Positions 9,167 to 18,438 of a stretch of 64,000 bases of DNA are shown here, piece by piece. The notes below the pieces were generated by a model. The model had not been told where the DNA came from. It saw only the letters and a list, made by a program, of their open reading frames with translations, and searched no databases. Position numbers and translations under genes: made by a program. Every line of letters begins with the position of its first letter. The first letter of the stretch is position 1. The DNA lies in NCBI GenBank assembly GCA_963975245.1, contig CAXBFJ010000001.1:682001-746000 (forward strand). Reading direction: 5' to 3'. Source of the DNA: Panacagrimonas sp963975245 (GTDB taxonomy: Bacteria; Pseudomonadota; Gammaproteobacteria; Nevskiales; Nevskiaceae).

Positions 9167-10459
9167 TCAGCCGCGATCCCTTGCTGACGCGGCATGCGCC
9201 TGCAAACCCTCGGCATCTGCGATGCACCCTGCAATTTCCGCCAGTTCCGTTGCGCCTTGCGGAGAGCACTCGATCAGGCTTGTGCGCTTCTGGAATTCGT
9301 AGACACCCAGCGGATTGGAGAACCGCGCCGCGCGCGAGGTGGGCAGAACGTGATTGGGCCCGGCGCAGTAATCGCCAAAAGACTCCGGCGAATGACGCCC
9401 CAGGAAAACTGCCCCGGCGTGGCGAATCTGTTTGAGCAGTTCGCGTGGCTCGTCCACTGCCAATTCGAGATGTTCCGGTGCAATGCGGTTAGACAGGGTG
9501 GCAGCTTCTTCAAGCGAACGGACCTTGATCAGCGCCCCGCGACCCGCAATGGAGGCGCGCACGATCTCGGCACGCGGAAGATCCTGAATGCGGCGATCCA
9601 TGGCCTGGCTCACTCGCTCCAGGAAATCTGCGTCTGGGCTGAGCAGAATCGACTGCGCATCCTGGTCGTGTTCGGCCTGCGCGAACAGGTCCATCGCAAT
9701 CCAGTCCGGGTCAGTATTGGCGTCCGAGATCACGACGATCTCGGAAGGCCCCGCAATGGCGTCGATGCCGACCTGCCCGAAAACCAGTCGCTTGGCAGCG
9801 GCGACATAAGCATTTCCGGGCCCGACAATCTTGTCGACGGCTGGAATGCTTTGTGTGCCATACGCCAGCGCGGCCACGGCCTGCGCACCGCCAATGGTAA
9901 AAACGCGATCAACGCCAGCAAGATGGGCGGCGCCCAGCACTGCAGCATTGGTTTCGCCCTTGGGGGTAGGCACGACCATGATCACTTCTTCGACCCCTGC
10001 AATCTTGGCAGGGACGCAATTCATCAATACCGAGGAGGGGTAGGCGGCTTTGCCGCCCGGTACGTAGATGCCCACCCGGTCCAGGGGTGTAATGCGCTGG
10101 CCCAGAACATTGCCTCGTGCATCGCTGAACTCGAAGGCCCCTAGCGACTGCCTTTCAGCGTAATCACGTATGCGGGCATGGGCCTTTTCCAGTGCGCGCC
10201 GCAAATCCATCGGCAGTCCGGCCCAGGCGGCCTCAAGCTGCCCACGATTCAGTTCAAGGTCGCTGGCCTGCGAGCAGGGCGCGGCGTCGAACTTGCGCGT
10301 GTACTCCAGAACGGCTTCATCGCCGCGCTTGCGGACATCAGCGACGATGGCGGCAACATCAGCTGCTACCTTGACGTCGGCTTCGGATTCGCGATCCAGC
10401 AGCCGCGCGAGCTGCGTCTCAAATGAATCGGAAGTGGTGTCGAGCCGGTTGGTCTTCAC
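9167..10459 (-). CDS. hisD: Histidinol dehydrogenase
   Basis: HisD catalyses the last two oxidations of histidine synthesis, L-histidinol to L-histidine, with NAD and zinc. The 430-residue protein is of normal length and carries the signature around IDAIAGPSEIVVISD and the catalytic Glu-His pair in RIAPEHLEL. The start chosen is GTG at 10459, which overlaps the hisG stop as GTGA; a TTG five codons upstream would overlap hisG further and is less likely. The gene lies between hisG and the exporter adaptor. hisC, which often follows, is absent here. Confidence 0.97.
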   Translation of the reverse strand: MKTNRLDTTSDSFETQLARLLDRESEADVKVAADVAAIVADVRKRGDEAVLEYTRKFDAAPCSQASDLELNRGQLEAAWAGLPMDLRRALEKAHARIRDYAERQSLGAFEFSDARGNVLGQRITPLDRVGIYVPGGKAAYPSSVLMNCVPAKIAGVEEVIMVVPTPKGETNAAVLGAAHLAGVDRVFTIGGAQAVAALAYGTQSIPAVDKIVGPGNAYVAAAKRLVFGQVGIDAIAGPSEIVVISDANTDPDWIAMDLFAQAEHDQDAQSILLSPDADFLERVSQAMDRRIQDLPRAEIVRASIAGRGALIKVRSLEEAATLSNRIAPEHLELAVDEPRELLKQIRHAGAVFLGRHSPESFGDYCAGPNHVLPTSRAARFSNPLGVYEFQKRTSLIECSPQGATELAEIAGCIADAEGLQAHAASARDRG

Positions 10460-11100
10460 GCGGCTTGCCCGCAATTTTGAAGACGGCCCAGCAGGTTCTG
10501 CAGGGCGGCATGCTTGGTTTTCATGGAAGCCTTGTTGACCACCATCCGCGCACTGACCTGGCAGATGGTTTCCACTTCAACCAATCCGTTGGCTTTGAGC
10601 GTCCCACCAGTGGCCACCAGATCGACAATGATGTCGGCCAGCCCCACCAAAGGGGCGAGTTCCATTGAACCGTAGAGCTTGATGATCTCGACCTGCTCGC
10701 CGCGCGCGGCAAAGTGCTTGCGCGTGATTTCTGGATACTTGGTTGCAACCCGAATCCGGGCGCCACGTTTGCGGGAAGAGGGCGCGCCATCTTCGCCCTT
10801 GACAGCCGCAACCGACAGCCGACATTTGGCAATGCCAAGGTCCAGCGGTTCGTAGAGCGCATCACCGCCATGCTCCATCAGCACGTCCTTGCCGGTGATG
10901 CCCAGATCTGCGGCGCCATGTTCAACATAGGTTGGAACATCGGAGGGGCGGATAATCAGCAGTTGAAGATTCGGATCACGCGAAGGCACGCGCAGCAGGC
11001 GGTCAATATCTCCAGCCGGCCCGAGGCCCAGCTTTTCCAGCATGGGCAAACTGTCTTCAAGGATGCGGCCTTTGGACAGGGCCAAGGTCAGCGACGTCAT
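10456..11100 (-). CDS. hisG: ATP phosphoribosyltransferase catalytic subunit, short form
   Basis: HisG makes N1-(5-phosphoribosyl)-ATP from ATP and PRPP, the first and feedback-controlled step of histidine synthesis. At 214 residues it is the short form, which lacks the C-terminal regulatory domain and needs HisZ as partner; hisZ is not in the window. The PRPP-binding loop region (VDLVATGGTLKANGL, about residues 155-170) is present. It overlaps hisD by four bases. The usual neighbour murA lies upstream but is separated by an oligopeptidase gene. Confidence 0.96.
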   Translation of the reverse strand: MTSLTLALSKGRILEDSLPMLEKLGLGPAGDIDRLLRVPSRDPNLQLLIIRPSDVPTYVEHGAADLGITGKDVLMEHGGDALYEPLDLGIAKCRLSVAAVKGEDGAPSSRKRGARIRVATKYPEITRKHFAARGEQVEIIKLYGSMELAPLVGLADIIVDLVATGGTLKANGLVEVETICQVSARMVVNKASMKTKHAALQNLLGRLQNCGQAA

Positions 11101-11207
11101 GTTGTAAGCATCAATGCAAAAAGGGTGGCAATTCTAACGGCTGCACGCTGCGATGACCCGAACGAAGGCCTATCTGTCCGGATGCTGACCCGCCACAAGG
11201 GGGCAGA

Positions 11208-13289
11208 TTACTTCAGCTGCTCCCACAAAAAGCTGTACGCCATTGCGCCCTGGTAGGCCTTCTGACGGTTATTGGCGCTACCGCCATGACCGCCTTCGAT
11301 ATTCTCGAAGTAAAGGGCGGGTTGTCCGAATTCGTGCAGGCGCGCCGTCATTTTTCGCGCGTGTCCGGGATGAACACGGTCATCGCGGGTGGAGGTCATC
11401 AGCAGGGTCGGTGGGTAAGCAGGCTCTGGCGCTGCATTCTGATAAGGGGAGTATTTGGAGATCCACGCCCATTGTTCCGGGTCATCCGGATTTCCGTATT
11501 CGCTGACCCAACTGGCGCCGGCAAGAAGCTTGTTGTAGCGCCGCATGTCCAGCAAAGGCACCTGACAGACCACCGCACCGAACAGTTCCGGGTTCTGTGT
11601 GAGTTGCACGCCCACCAGCAGGCCGCCGTTACTTCCGCCCTGAATGCCCAGGTGTTTGGCTGAGGTGACGCCGCGCTCGATCAGGTCGCGCGCGACGGCA
11701 GCGAAATCATCATATGCACGTTGACGATGTTCACGGATGGCAGACAGATGCCATGGCGGGCCGTACTCACCGCCACCCCGGATATTGGCCAGGACAAAGC
11801 TGCCACCGCGCTCCAGCCAGGCTGCGCCCACTGCAGGGTTGTAGCCCGGTGTCAGGGAAATTTCGAAGCCGCCATAGCCGTACAGCAGGGTCGGCGTGCT
11901 GCCATCGGCCTTCATGTCCTTGCGACTGACCTGGAAGTAGGGGATACGTGTGCCGTCTTTAGAGACGGCGAAGTGTTGCTGAATCTCCAGGCCGTCTGCA
12001 TCGAAGAAGTGCGGCAGTCGTTTGAGTCGGCGGTGCTGCGGCTTGCCGGCAACGCCGAGCAGCATGTAGGTCGGATTGAGAAAGTTCTCGACCGTCAGAA
12101 GATAGGCATCGGTCTGTTCGCTGTTGAGTGCCCTGGCGCGGGCCTCGCCGAACTTTGGAACCTTGACCGTGCTGCGTTTCCATCCAGTTTGAGTGTGTCG
12201 CAGAACGGCGATGCGTCCGCGAACCTGATCCAGAAGATTGAGCAGCAGGCCATTTCGGGTCGCGCTGACGCTATCCAGTGATACGCCTTCACTGGGCTCG
12301 AACAGTACTTCGAACTTGCGATTGCCCTCAATGAAGCTGACCAATGGAATGGCAATCAGGCTTCCTGCGGAATAAGTGTTTCCGGTGATATGCCAGTCAC
12401 GCCGGATCTGCAGGATGAGCTGGTCACGGAACAGGTCCAGATTGGCGTCGCCGGGCACCGGCAGGAGAGCGAGGTAATCACCCGCGCGGACAAAATATTC
12501 GAAGTCAAAGAAGCTGATCGCGCGCCGATAAATTTCGCGTTGCTGCGAGGCGGTGTTGTAGACCGCAACGTCCACGCCAACATCAGATTCCTGGGCCTCA
12601 AAAACGAGTTTTGCATCGGACAGAGGTGTATTGCGCGCCCATTGGCGGACCATGCGCGGATAGCCGGAAGCAGTGAGACTGCCCGGTCCGGTGTCCGTGG
12701 CAACCAGAATGCTGTCCCGGTTCTGCCAGGCGACGCTGTGCTTGGCTTCCGTCAGAGAGAAGCCATCCGCAACGAAGGCTTTCTTGTCCACATCAAATTC
12801 GCGCACAACGTGGGCATCTGCACCGCCACGTGAAAGACGGATCAGACAGCGTTGGTAGGCGGGGAAGAGGCAGCTTTCACCTTTCCAGACCCAGTTTTCA
12901 TTCTCGTTGGCGGCCAGCGCATCCAGATCCAGAATGACCTCCCAGGCCGGCTCTGCCTTGGCGTACTCGTCCTTGCTGGTACGGCGCCAAAGGCCGCGTG
13001 GGTGCTCGGCATCCTTCCAGAAGTTGTAGAGCCATTTTCCGCGCAGGCTGATCGCCGGGATGCGCTGGTCAGAGTCATAGATTGACAGGAGGCGCTCGTA
13101 GATTTCAGAGAAGCCCGGCGCGGATTCGAGCGTCTTCTGAGAAATGGCGTTCTGAGAACGCACCCACTCGAGGGCGCGCTCACCGTCCACGTCCTCGAGC
13201 CAGAGATAAGGATCTTTCGCGGTTTCGGCAGACAGGCTCATTGGAATCGCCATTGCGACAGCGGCCAGCATCGATTTCGCCAGGTTCAT
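11208..13289 (-). CDS. Secreted prolyl oligopeptidase-family peptidase (S9)
   Basis: The start is ATG at 13289; the TTG one codon earlier is unlikely. A signal peptide ends about SLSAETA, so the enzyme is exported to the periplasm or beyond. The N-terminal half (residues about 30-420) is the seven-bladed propeller beginning PYLWLEDVDGERALEWV. The C-terminal part is an alpha/beta hydrolase with the serine in GIQGGSNGGLLVG, an aspartate in TSTRDDRVHPGHARK and the histidine in NIEGGHGG. The length of 693 residues fits the family. It would cleave short proline-containing peptides. It interrupts the common murA-hisG adjacency and has about 100 bases on its 3' side and 218 on its 5' side, so it may be its own transcription unit. 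Confidence 0.93.
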   Translation of the reverse strand: MNLAKSMLAAVAMAIPMSLSAETAKDPYLWLEDVDGERALEWVRSQNAISQKTLESAPGFSEIYERLLSIYDSDQRIPAISLRGKWLYNFWKDAEHPRGLWRRTSKDEYAKAEPAWEVILDLDALAANENENWVWKGESCLFPAYQRCLIRLSRGGADAHVVREFDVDKKAFVADGFSLTEAKHSVAWQNRDSILVATDTGPGSLTASGYPRMVRQWARNTPLSDAKLVFEAQESDVGVDVAVYNTASQQREIYRRAISFFDFEYFVRAGDYLALLPVPGDANLDLFRDQLILQIRRDWHITGNTYSAGSLIAIPLVSFIEGNRKFEVLFEPSEGVSLDSVSATRNGLLLNLLDQVRGRIAVLRHTQTGWKRSTVKVPKFGEARARALNSEQTDAYLLTVENFLNPTYMLLGVAGKPQHRRLKRLPHFFDADGLEIQQHFAVSKDGTRIPYFQVSRKDMKADGSTPTLLYGYGGFEISLTPGYNPAVGAAWLERGGSFVLANIRGGGEYGPPWHLSAIREHRQRAYDDFAAVARDLIERGVTSAKHLGIQGGSNGGLLVGVQLTQNPELFGAVVCQVPLLDMRRYNKLLAGASWVSEYGNPDDPEQWAWISKYSPYQNAAPEPAYPPTLLMTSTRDDRVHPGHARKMTARLHEFGQPALYFENIEGGHGGSANNRQKAYQGAMAYSFLWEQLK

Positions 13290-13507
13290 CAAGAATCGCA
13301 GTCAGGTCAGGGCAATGGACGAAGGTAAACCGGCAGGCCTTGCGGAGCAATTGCCTGGTGCATCGATAAGCAACTACATCAGGGTTCGAAAGCGGGTTGC
13401 GATGATTCGTAAATTCACGTAGCCACAAAAATGAATCAAAGGAGGCTGGCCTGAGCGCGAATTGGCGCCTGTCTCGAGCTTTCGGTCCGGTGCAGCGATC
13501 GTGACCC

Positions 13508-14776
13508 TTAGTCGAGAAGTTTGGATACCCGCTTGATGCGCGCGCCCAAAGAGGCCAGTTTGCCCTCGATGTCTTCGTAGCCACGATCCATGTGATAGAT
13601 GCGGTCAATCAGGGTTTCACCGTCTGCGCACAGCGCGGCAATCACCAGGCTGGCTGAGGCGCGCAGGTCAGTGGCCATGATCGGCGCACCGGCCAGACGT
13701 TCCTTGCCGGTCACGATGGCAGTGTTGCCTTCAATCTGGATTTCCGCGCCCAGACGCAGCAGTTCCTGCGCGTGCATGAATCGATTCTCGAAAATGGTTT
13801 CCCGAATCGTGCTGGTGCCCTGAGCGAGGCAGTTCATCGCCATGATCTGCGCCTGCATGTCGGTCGGAAAGCCGGGGTGGGGCATGGTGTGAACATTGAC
13901 AGCCTTGGGACGCTCACCGCCCATGTCGACTTCAATGAAGTCGCTGCCGGTTGCCAGCTTTGCGCCGGCTTGCTGCAGCTTCACCAGCAATGCGTCGAGC
14001 ATCGAGGGATCGGTCTTGTTGACGCGCACCTTGCCCCGGGTTGCAACCGCCGCCACGAGAAAAGTGCCGGTCTCGATTCGGTCAGCAACAACAGAATGAC
14101 TCGCCGCCTTCAGGTCCTTGACGCCCTTGACGCGGATGGTGGTGGTGCCATCGCCTGTAATCTGAGCGCCCATGGCACGCAGGCAGTTGGCCAGATCAAC
14201 GATCTCCGGCTCGCGCGCCGCGTTCTCTAGTACCGTTTCGCCATCTGCCAGCGTGGCGGCCATCATGAGGTTTTCGGTGCCGGTGACGGTTACGGTGTCA
14301 AAGACAATCCTTGCGCCCTTGAGGCGGGAGGCCTTGGCATGAATGAATCCGCCTTCCAGCTTGATCTCCGCGCCCATGGCTTCTAGGCCCATGAGGTGCA
14401 GGTTGACCGGACGTGCCCCGATGGCACAACCGCCGGGCAGCGACACATGAGCTTCTCCGCGTTTGGCCAGCAAGGGGCCCAGAACGAGGATCGAGGCGCG
14501 CATGGTGCGAACCAGTTCATAGGGCGCCACGCAGGTGGTGATGGGGCTGGCGTCAATTACCCATTCGTCGTCCGCTGGCTGGTCTACCTTGACGCCCATC
14601 TGCGTCAGCAGCTTGCGGGTGGTGCCGATGTCCCAAAGCTTGGGTACATTGCTCACATGCAGGGGCTGGTCTGACAGCAGCGCAGCACAAAGGATGGGAA
14701 GTGCAGCGTTCTTGGCGCCACTGGCGGCAACTTCGCCGCGCAGCGGCCCGTTACCTTCGATGATGAATTTGTCCAT
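13508..14776 (-). CDS. murA: UDP-N-acetylglucosamine 1-carboxyvinyltransferase
   Basis: MurA transfers enolpyruvate from PEP to UDP-GlcNAc, the first committed step of peptidoglycan synthesis in the cytoplasm. The 422-residue protein has the Lys-Asn pair near residue 22 (AKNAALPIL) and the loop cysteine at 117 in LPGGCAIGARPVNLHL. The cysteine predicts fosfomycin sensitivity, as in other Cys-type MurA enzymes. The gene follows the BolA-like ibaG by 50 bases, the conserved proteobacterial order. The 218 bases downstream of it contain nothing I can name. Confidence 0.98.
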   Translation of the reverse strand: MDKFIIEGNGPLRGEVAASGAKNAALPILCAALLSDQPLHVSNVPKLWDIGTTRKLLTQMGVKVDQPADDEWVIDASPITTCVAPYELVRTMRASILVLGPLLAKRGEAHVSLPGGCAIGARPVNLHLMGLEAMGAEIKLEGGFIHAKASRLKGARIVFDTVTVTGTENLMMAATLADGETVLENAAREPEIVDLANCLRAMGAQITGDGTTTIRVKGVKDLKAASHSVVADRIETGTFLVAAVATRGKVRVNKTDPSMLDALLVKLQQAGAKLATGSDFIEVDMGGERPKAVNVHTMPHPGFPTDMQAQIMAMNCLAQGTSTIRETIFENRFMHAQELLRLGAEIQIEGNTAIVTGKERLAGAPIMATDLRASASLVIAALCADGETLIDRIYHMDRGYEDIEGKLASLGARIKRVSKLLD

Positions 14777-14826
14777 GCGCGGATTGTAAATACGGCCGGT
14801 TCGGGCCTTGTGGTGCCGCCGTGCAA

Positions 14827-15048
14827 TTACGGTGCAGCGCGGGTCTTGAGCTGAAGTGCGTGGATCTCGCGGCCCATTTTCTCGCCGAGGGCGGCATACA
14901 CCATGCGGTGCTGGGCGAGCGGCAATTTGCCTGCGAAGTCAGCGCAGATGACCTCGGCCTCGAAATGCTGGCCATCGTCTCCATGAACCTGAACCTGGGC
15001 ACCGGGCAGACCGGCCAGGATCAGGTCGCGTATTTCTTCTTTGGTCAT
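14827..15048 (-). CDS. ibaG: BolA-family protein, IbaG type
   Basis: This 73-residue protein has the BolA fold sequence, with the hallmark QVHGDDGQHFEAEVICADFAGK and a conserved histidine in LAQHRMVYAALGEKM. IbaG-type proteins pair with monothiol glutaredoxins in iron-sulfur handling and respond to acid stress. Position directly before murA is typical. In many gammaproteobacteria the mla lipid-transport genes lie upstream; here a YadG/YadH-like ABC pair takes that place. Confidence 0.93.
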   Translation of the reverse strand: MTKEEIRDLILAGLPGAQVQVHGDDGQHFEAEVICADFAGKLPLAQHRMVYAALGEKMGREIHALQLKTRAAP

Positions 15049-15112
15049 GTCGTTCGGGGGTCGGGCTCTTCTGGTGAGTCGGGCATTGTAGCGCCGCCGG
15101 GATCTTTCCCGT

Positions 15113-15880
15113 TCAGTTGCGCAGCTTGTAGCCGCTGCGCAGCATCATCATGCAGGCCACAGAGCAGGCGATGAAAAACCCGGCTGACCAGCTCAGGCTG
15201 ATCCACGGCGCGACATCGGAATAACCGAAAAAGCCGTAGCGAAACCCATCAATCATGTAAAAGAACGGGTTCAGGTGGGAAACCGTGAACCAGATGTCAG
15301 GCAGGGAGTGAACCGAGTAGAACACGCCGGACAAAAAGGACGCGGGCGCAATGACAAAGTTGGTGACGGAGGCAATGTGATCAAAGCGCTGGGCGATGAT
15401 CCCGGTCATCAGCCCAAGCACCGCCAGGCTGCCTCCCGCCAGCAGAAATTCGGCAACCAGCACCATGGGCGCCTCCACCGGCAGATGCACGAATGGCATG
15501 GTCACGGCCAACATTGCCGCGGCAACCAGGATGACGCGCACAAGCGCCGCCAATACGTAGGCGCAGAACCACTCAAATGCGCCCAGCGGCGACATGAGCA
15601 GAAACACGAGGTTGCCCATCAGCTTGGATTGAATGACAGACGAGCTGGTGTTGGCAAAGGCGTTCTGGATCACCGTCATCATGACCAAGCCGGGTAACAG
15701 GAACTGCGTGTAGGTGATGCCCTCGTAGGCCGAAGCGCGCCCCTGCATGGCCTGCGCAAATACCAGCAGATAAAGGATGGCGGTGATCACCGGCGCGCCG
15801 ACGGTTTGCGCCAGTACCGCAGTGAATCGCATAATCTCCTTCTTCAGGAGGGTCAGGAAGCCAATCTGGTCGGGGTTCAC
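15113..15880 (-). CDS. ABC-2 type transporter permease (YadH-like)
   Basis: The 255-residue protein has six hydrophobic segments and the ABC-2 family features, including LLPGLVMMTVIQNAFANTSSSVI and the PLSGVFYS-like loop (ASFLSGVFYSVHSLP). It is the membrane half of a two-gene exporter of the YadG/YadH group, whose substrate is not established. The GTG start at 15880 overlaps the stop of the ATPase gene by four bases, so the two are translationally coupled. Confidence 0.92.
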   Translation of the reverse strand: MNPDQIGFLTLLKKEIMRFTAVLAQTVGAPVITAILYLLVFAQAMQGRASAYEGITYTQFLLPGLVMMTVIQNAFANTSSSVIQSKLMGNLVFLLMSPLGAFEWFCAYVLAALVRVILVAAAMLAVTMPFVHLPVEAPMVLVAEFLLAGGSLAVLGLMTGIIAQRFDHIASVTNFVIAPASFLSGVFYSVHSLPDIWFTVSHLNPFFYMIDGFRYGFFGYSDVAPWISLSWSAGFFIACSVACMMMLRSGYKLRN

Positions 15881-16791
15881 TGGGTCAGCTCCACAAAAAT
15901 ATCTTCCAGGTCCGGTTCGCGCGTGTGGACGTCTTCGATGACGACGCCGGCGCTGCGCAGGGTTTCCAGAACCTTGCCGATCGGGTGTGTGGCCGTGTCC
16001 AGTTTGAGTTCGACATGCTCGCTGGTTTCGTTGGAAATCAGCGGCCGGAGTGATTCCGGCAGTCTGGCACCTTCGGCAAAACGCAGTTTCAGAAAACGGA
16101 AAGGGTGTCTTGCCAGGAGCTGAGGTGTTGACTCCAGTGCCTTGATCTCGCCGTGATCAAGAATGGCGATGCGCTCACACATTTCCTGCGCTTCTTCCAG
16201 ATAATGGGTGGTCAGGACCACCGTCGTGCCCTGCTTGTGCAGATCACGCATGAAGGACCACAGGCTGCGACGCAGCTCTACATCCACACCGGCGGTGGGT
16301 TCGTCGAGAATGACCACCGGTGGTTTATGGACCAGCGCCTGCGCAATCAGCACACGTCGTTTCATGCCACCCGACAACGAGCGCATCGTGGTGTTGCGCT
16401 TGTCGTCCAGCTCGAGACGCTCGAGCATTTCGTCGATCCAGGGCAGGGCTTCAGGCCCGCAGCCGTAATAACCTGCCTGAATGCGCAGAACGTCGCGGAC
16501 TTCAAAAAACGGATCAAACACGAGTTCCTGTGGCACCACGCCAAGTTTGCGGCGGGCGTTGCGAAAGTCGCTGACAGAGTCGTGACCCATGATGCTGACC
16601 GAGCCGCTGTTCATGCGGGTGAGCCCGGCAATGATGGAAATCAGAGTGGATTTTCCAGCGCCATTGGGCCCAAGCAAACCAAAGAACTCCCCGCGGCGGA
16701 TGTTGAGGTCTACCTGTTTCAGGGCGGACAGTGATCCGTAGCGCTTGGATACGCCGCTGATCTCCAGCGCGTTTTGGGTAAGGTCATTCAT
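15877..16791 (-). CDS. ABC transporter ATPase (YadG-like)
   Basis: The start is the ATG at 16791 (MNDLTQNALEIS, 304 residues); the longer frame to 16902 would overlap the divergent photolyase. Walker A is GPNGAGKST, the signature is LSGGMKRR and Walker B is VVILDEPTAGVD. A C-terminal extension of about 80 residues after the ATPase domain is typical of CcmA/YadG-like proteins. It pairs with the ABC-2 permease directly downstream. Only 61 bases separate it from the divergent photolyase gene, so both promoters must lie in or near 16792-16852. Confidence 0.93.
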   Translation of the reverse strand: MNDLTQNALEISGVSKRYGSLSALKQVDLNIRRGEFFGLLGPNGAGKSTLISIIAGLTRMNSGSVSIMGHDSVSDFRNARRKLGVVPQELVFDPFFEVRDVLRIQAGYYGCGPEALPWIDEMLERLELDDKRNTTMRSLSGGMKRRVLIAQALVHKPPVVILDEPTAGVDVELRRSLWSFMRDLHKQGTTVVLTTHYLEEAQEMCERIAILDHGEIKALESTPQLLARHPFRFLKLRFAEGARLPESLRPLISNETSEHVELKLDTATHPIGKVLETLRSAGVVIEDVHTREPDLEDIFVELTQ

Positions 16792-16852
16792 GGGCCGCGG
16801 ATTATACGGGCTCGCACTTCTACGCCGGCCAGACAAATGATTAGGATGCGAT

Positions 16853-18319
16853 ATGGATACAGCCCTGGTTTGGTTCAGACGTGATCTGCGACTTGCAGAC
16901 AATCCTGCCCTCAGTGCGGCAGTCGAGCGTCACGATCGACTGATCGCCCTCTACATCCACGACCCCGAAGCAGAGGCACCGTGGTTGCCGGGCGCTGCCA
17001 GTGATTGGTGGTTGCACCACAGTCTTGAGGCGTTGGACAAGCAGCTGCGCAAGCAAGGCGGGCAATTGCTGATCGTCGGTGGTGATGCCTTGCCGATCTT
17101 GCGCAAACTGATCGATGACTGCCAGATCAGTGCAGTCTATTGGAACCGTCTTTACGAACCGGCGCTGATCGCGCGAGACAAGCAGATCAAGCAGGCCCTG
17201 AAAGATGAGGGGCTGACGGTGGAAAGCTTCAACGGAAACCTGTTGTTCGAGCCCTGGCAAATCCAGAACGGCTCCGGGCAGCCGTATCGGGTCTTCACCC
17301 CGTACTGGCGCTCTTTGCAGGCCGGGCTCCTGCAGCAGATTCGTGAGGGCCGCTCGCCGCTCAAGTCGCCCTCCAACATGGTGTTTGCGCGGGTAGATGC
17401 AATACAAACCGTGGATTCGCTGAAGTTGCTGCCCAAGCTGGATTGGGACGCGGGATTCGCCGAAAACTGGAAGCCGGGTGAAAAACAGGCCGAAAGCAAA
17501 GTTGCCGCATTCATCGAGACCGACATCGAGCACTACGGGGGGCTTCGTGACCGTCCAAATCACGACGGCACATCAGGGCTGTCTGCTGCGCTGCATTTTG
17601 GTGAGATATCGCCGTTCCGGTTGATGGCCCTGGCTGAAACGCAGGCTGCCGGCAGTAGTGCGCCCGGTGTCGTTGCGAATACGGAGCAATTCGTACGCCA
17701 GCTTGGCTGGCGCGACTTTGCTCATCACCTGCTGTATCACTTTCCGCACACCGCGGATTCGCCGCTGAATGAGCGGTTCGAGTCTTTTTCCTGGCGTGAC
17801 CCAAAAGATTACGCCGCAGACCTGGCGGGATGGCAGCGGGGCAGGACCGGCATTCCGATTGTGGACGCGGGCATGCGCCAGCTTTGGCATTGCGGCTGGA
17901 TGCACAACCGCGTTCGCATGATTGCGGCCAGCTTCCTGTGCAAGAACCTGCTGATTCCCTGGCAGGAGGGCGCGCGTTGGTTCTGGGACACGCTGGTCGA
18001 CGCCGATCTGGCCAACAACAGCATGGGATGGCAGTGGGTCGCTGGTAGTGGCGCAGATGCTGCACCGTACTTTCGCATCTTTAACCCCGTGCTCCAGTCG
18101 AAGAAATTTGACCCTGAAGGGCACTACCTGCGTCGCTGGATTCCTGAGCTGTCAGACCTGGACAGCAAGGCAATCCATGCACCCTGGCAGTCGTCTGAGG
18201 CGCAGCTTGCCCAGGCGAGGCTCAAGCTGGGGGTGGACTATCCTCTGCCGATGGTAGACCTCGGCCTGTCCCGAAAAAGGGCCCTGGAGATCTATCAGCA
18301 GTCTCGTTCGCCAAGCTGA
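16853..18319 (+). CDS. phrB: Deoxyribodipyrimidine photolyase (class I CPD type)
   Basis: This enzyme repairs UV-induced pyrimidine dimers using blue light. The 488-residue protein has the N-terminal antenna domain (LVWFRRDLRLADNPAL), then the FAD-binding helical domain with WRDFAHHLLYHFP, GMRQLWHCGWMHNRVRMI and the C-terminal signature SGADAAPYFRIFNP. The length is normal. The antenna cofactor cannot be read reliably from sequence. The gene is divergent from the ABC ATPase and stands alone; a dyad without U-tract follows at 18336-18360. Confidence 0.96.
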   Translation: MDTALVWFRRDLRLADNPALSAAVERHDRLIALYIHDPEAEAPWLPGAASDWWLHHSLEALDKQLRKQGGQLLIVGGDALPILRKLIDDCQISAVYWNRLYEPALIARDKQIKQALKDEGLTVESFNGNLLFEPWQIQNGSGQPYRVFTPYWRSLQAGLLQQIREGRSPLKSPSNMVFARVDAIQTVDSLKLLPKLDWDAGFAENWKPGEKQAESKVAAFIETDIEHYGGLRDRPNHDGTSGLSAALHFGEISPFRLMALAETQAAGSSAPGVVANTEQFVRQLGWRDFAHHLLYHFPHTADSPLNERFESFSWRDPKDYAADLAGWQRGRTGIPIVDAGMRQLWHCGWMHNRVRMIAASFLCKNLLIPWQEGARWFWDTLVDADLANNSMGWQWVAGSGADAAPYFRIFNPVLQSKKFDPEGHYLRRWIPELSDLDSKAIHAPWQSSEAQLAQARLKLGVDYPLPMVDLGLSRKRALEIYQQSRSPS

Positions 18320-18335
18320 ACAGGCGCACATAACG

Positions 18336-18360
18336 AGGGTCAATAATTACTAATGACCCT
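18336..18360. other. Dyad after photolyase gene
   Basis: AGGGTCA at 18336-18342 and TGACCCT at 18354-18360 form a perfect 7-bp stem around an 11-base AT-rich loop, 16 bases after the photolyase stop. No run of T follows. It could be a weak terminator, a 3'-end stabiliser or an operator for the downstream lipoprotein gene. Confidence 0.4.
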
Positions 18361-18438
18361 GCTCGCCATAGAACGTAGAGTCTGGACGACATCGCGACAT
18401 CAATCGCGGGGCTTAATTTCAGGGACGAGGAGCGGATC

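Noticed and set aside
13381..13390. GGGTTCGAAA resembling a tRNA T-loop
   Set aside because: The flanking bases cannot form the T-stem and no acceptor or anticodon arm can be built around it.
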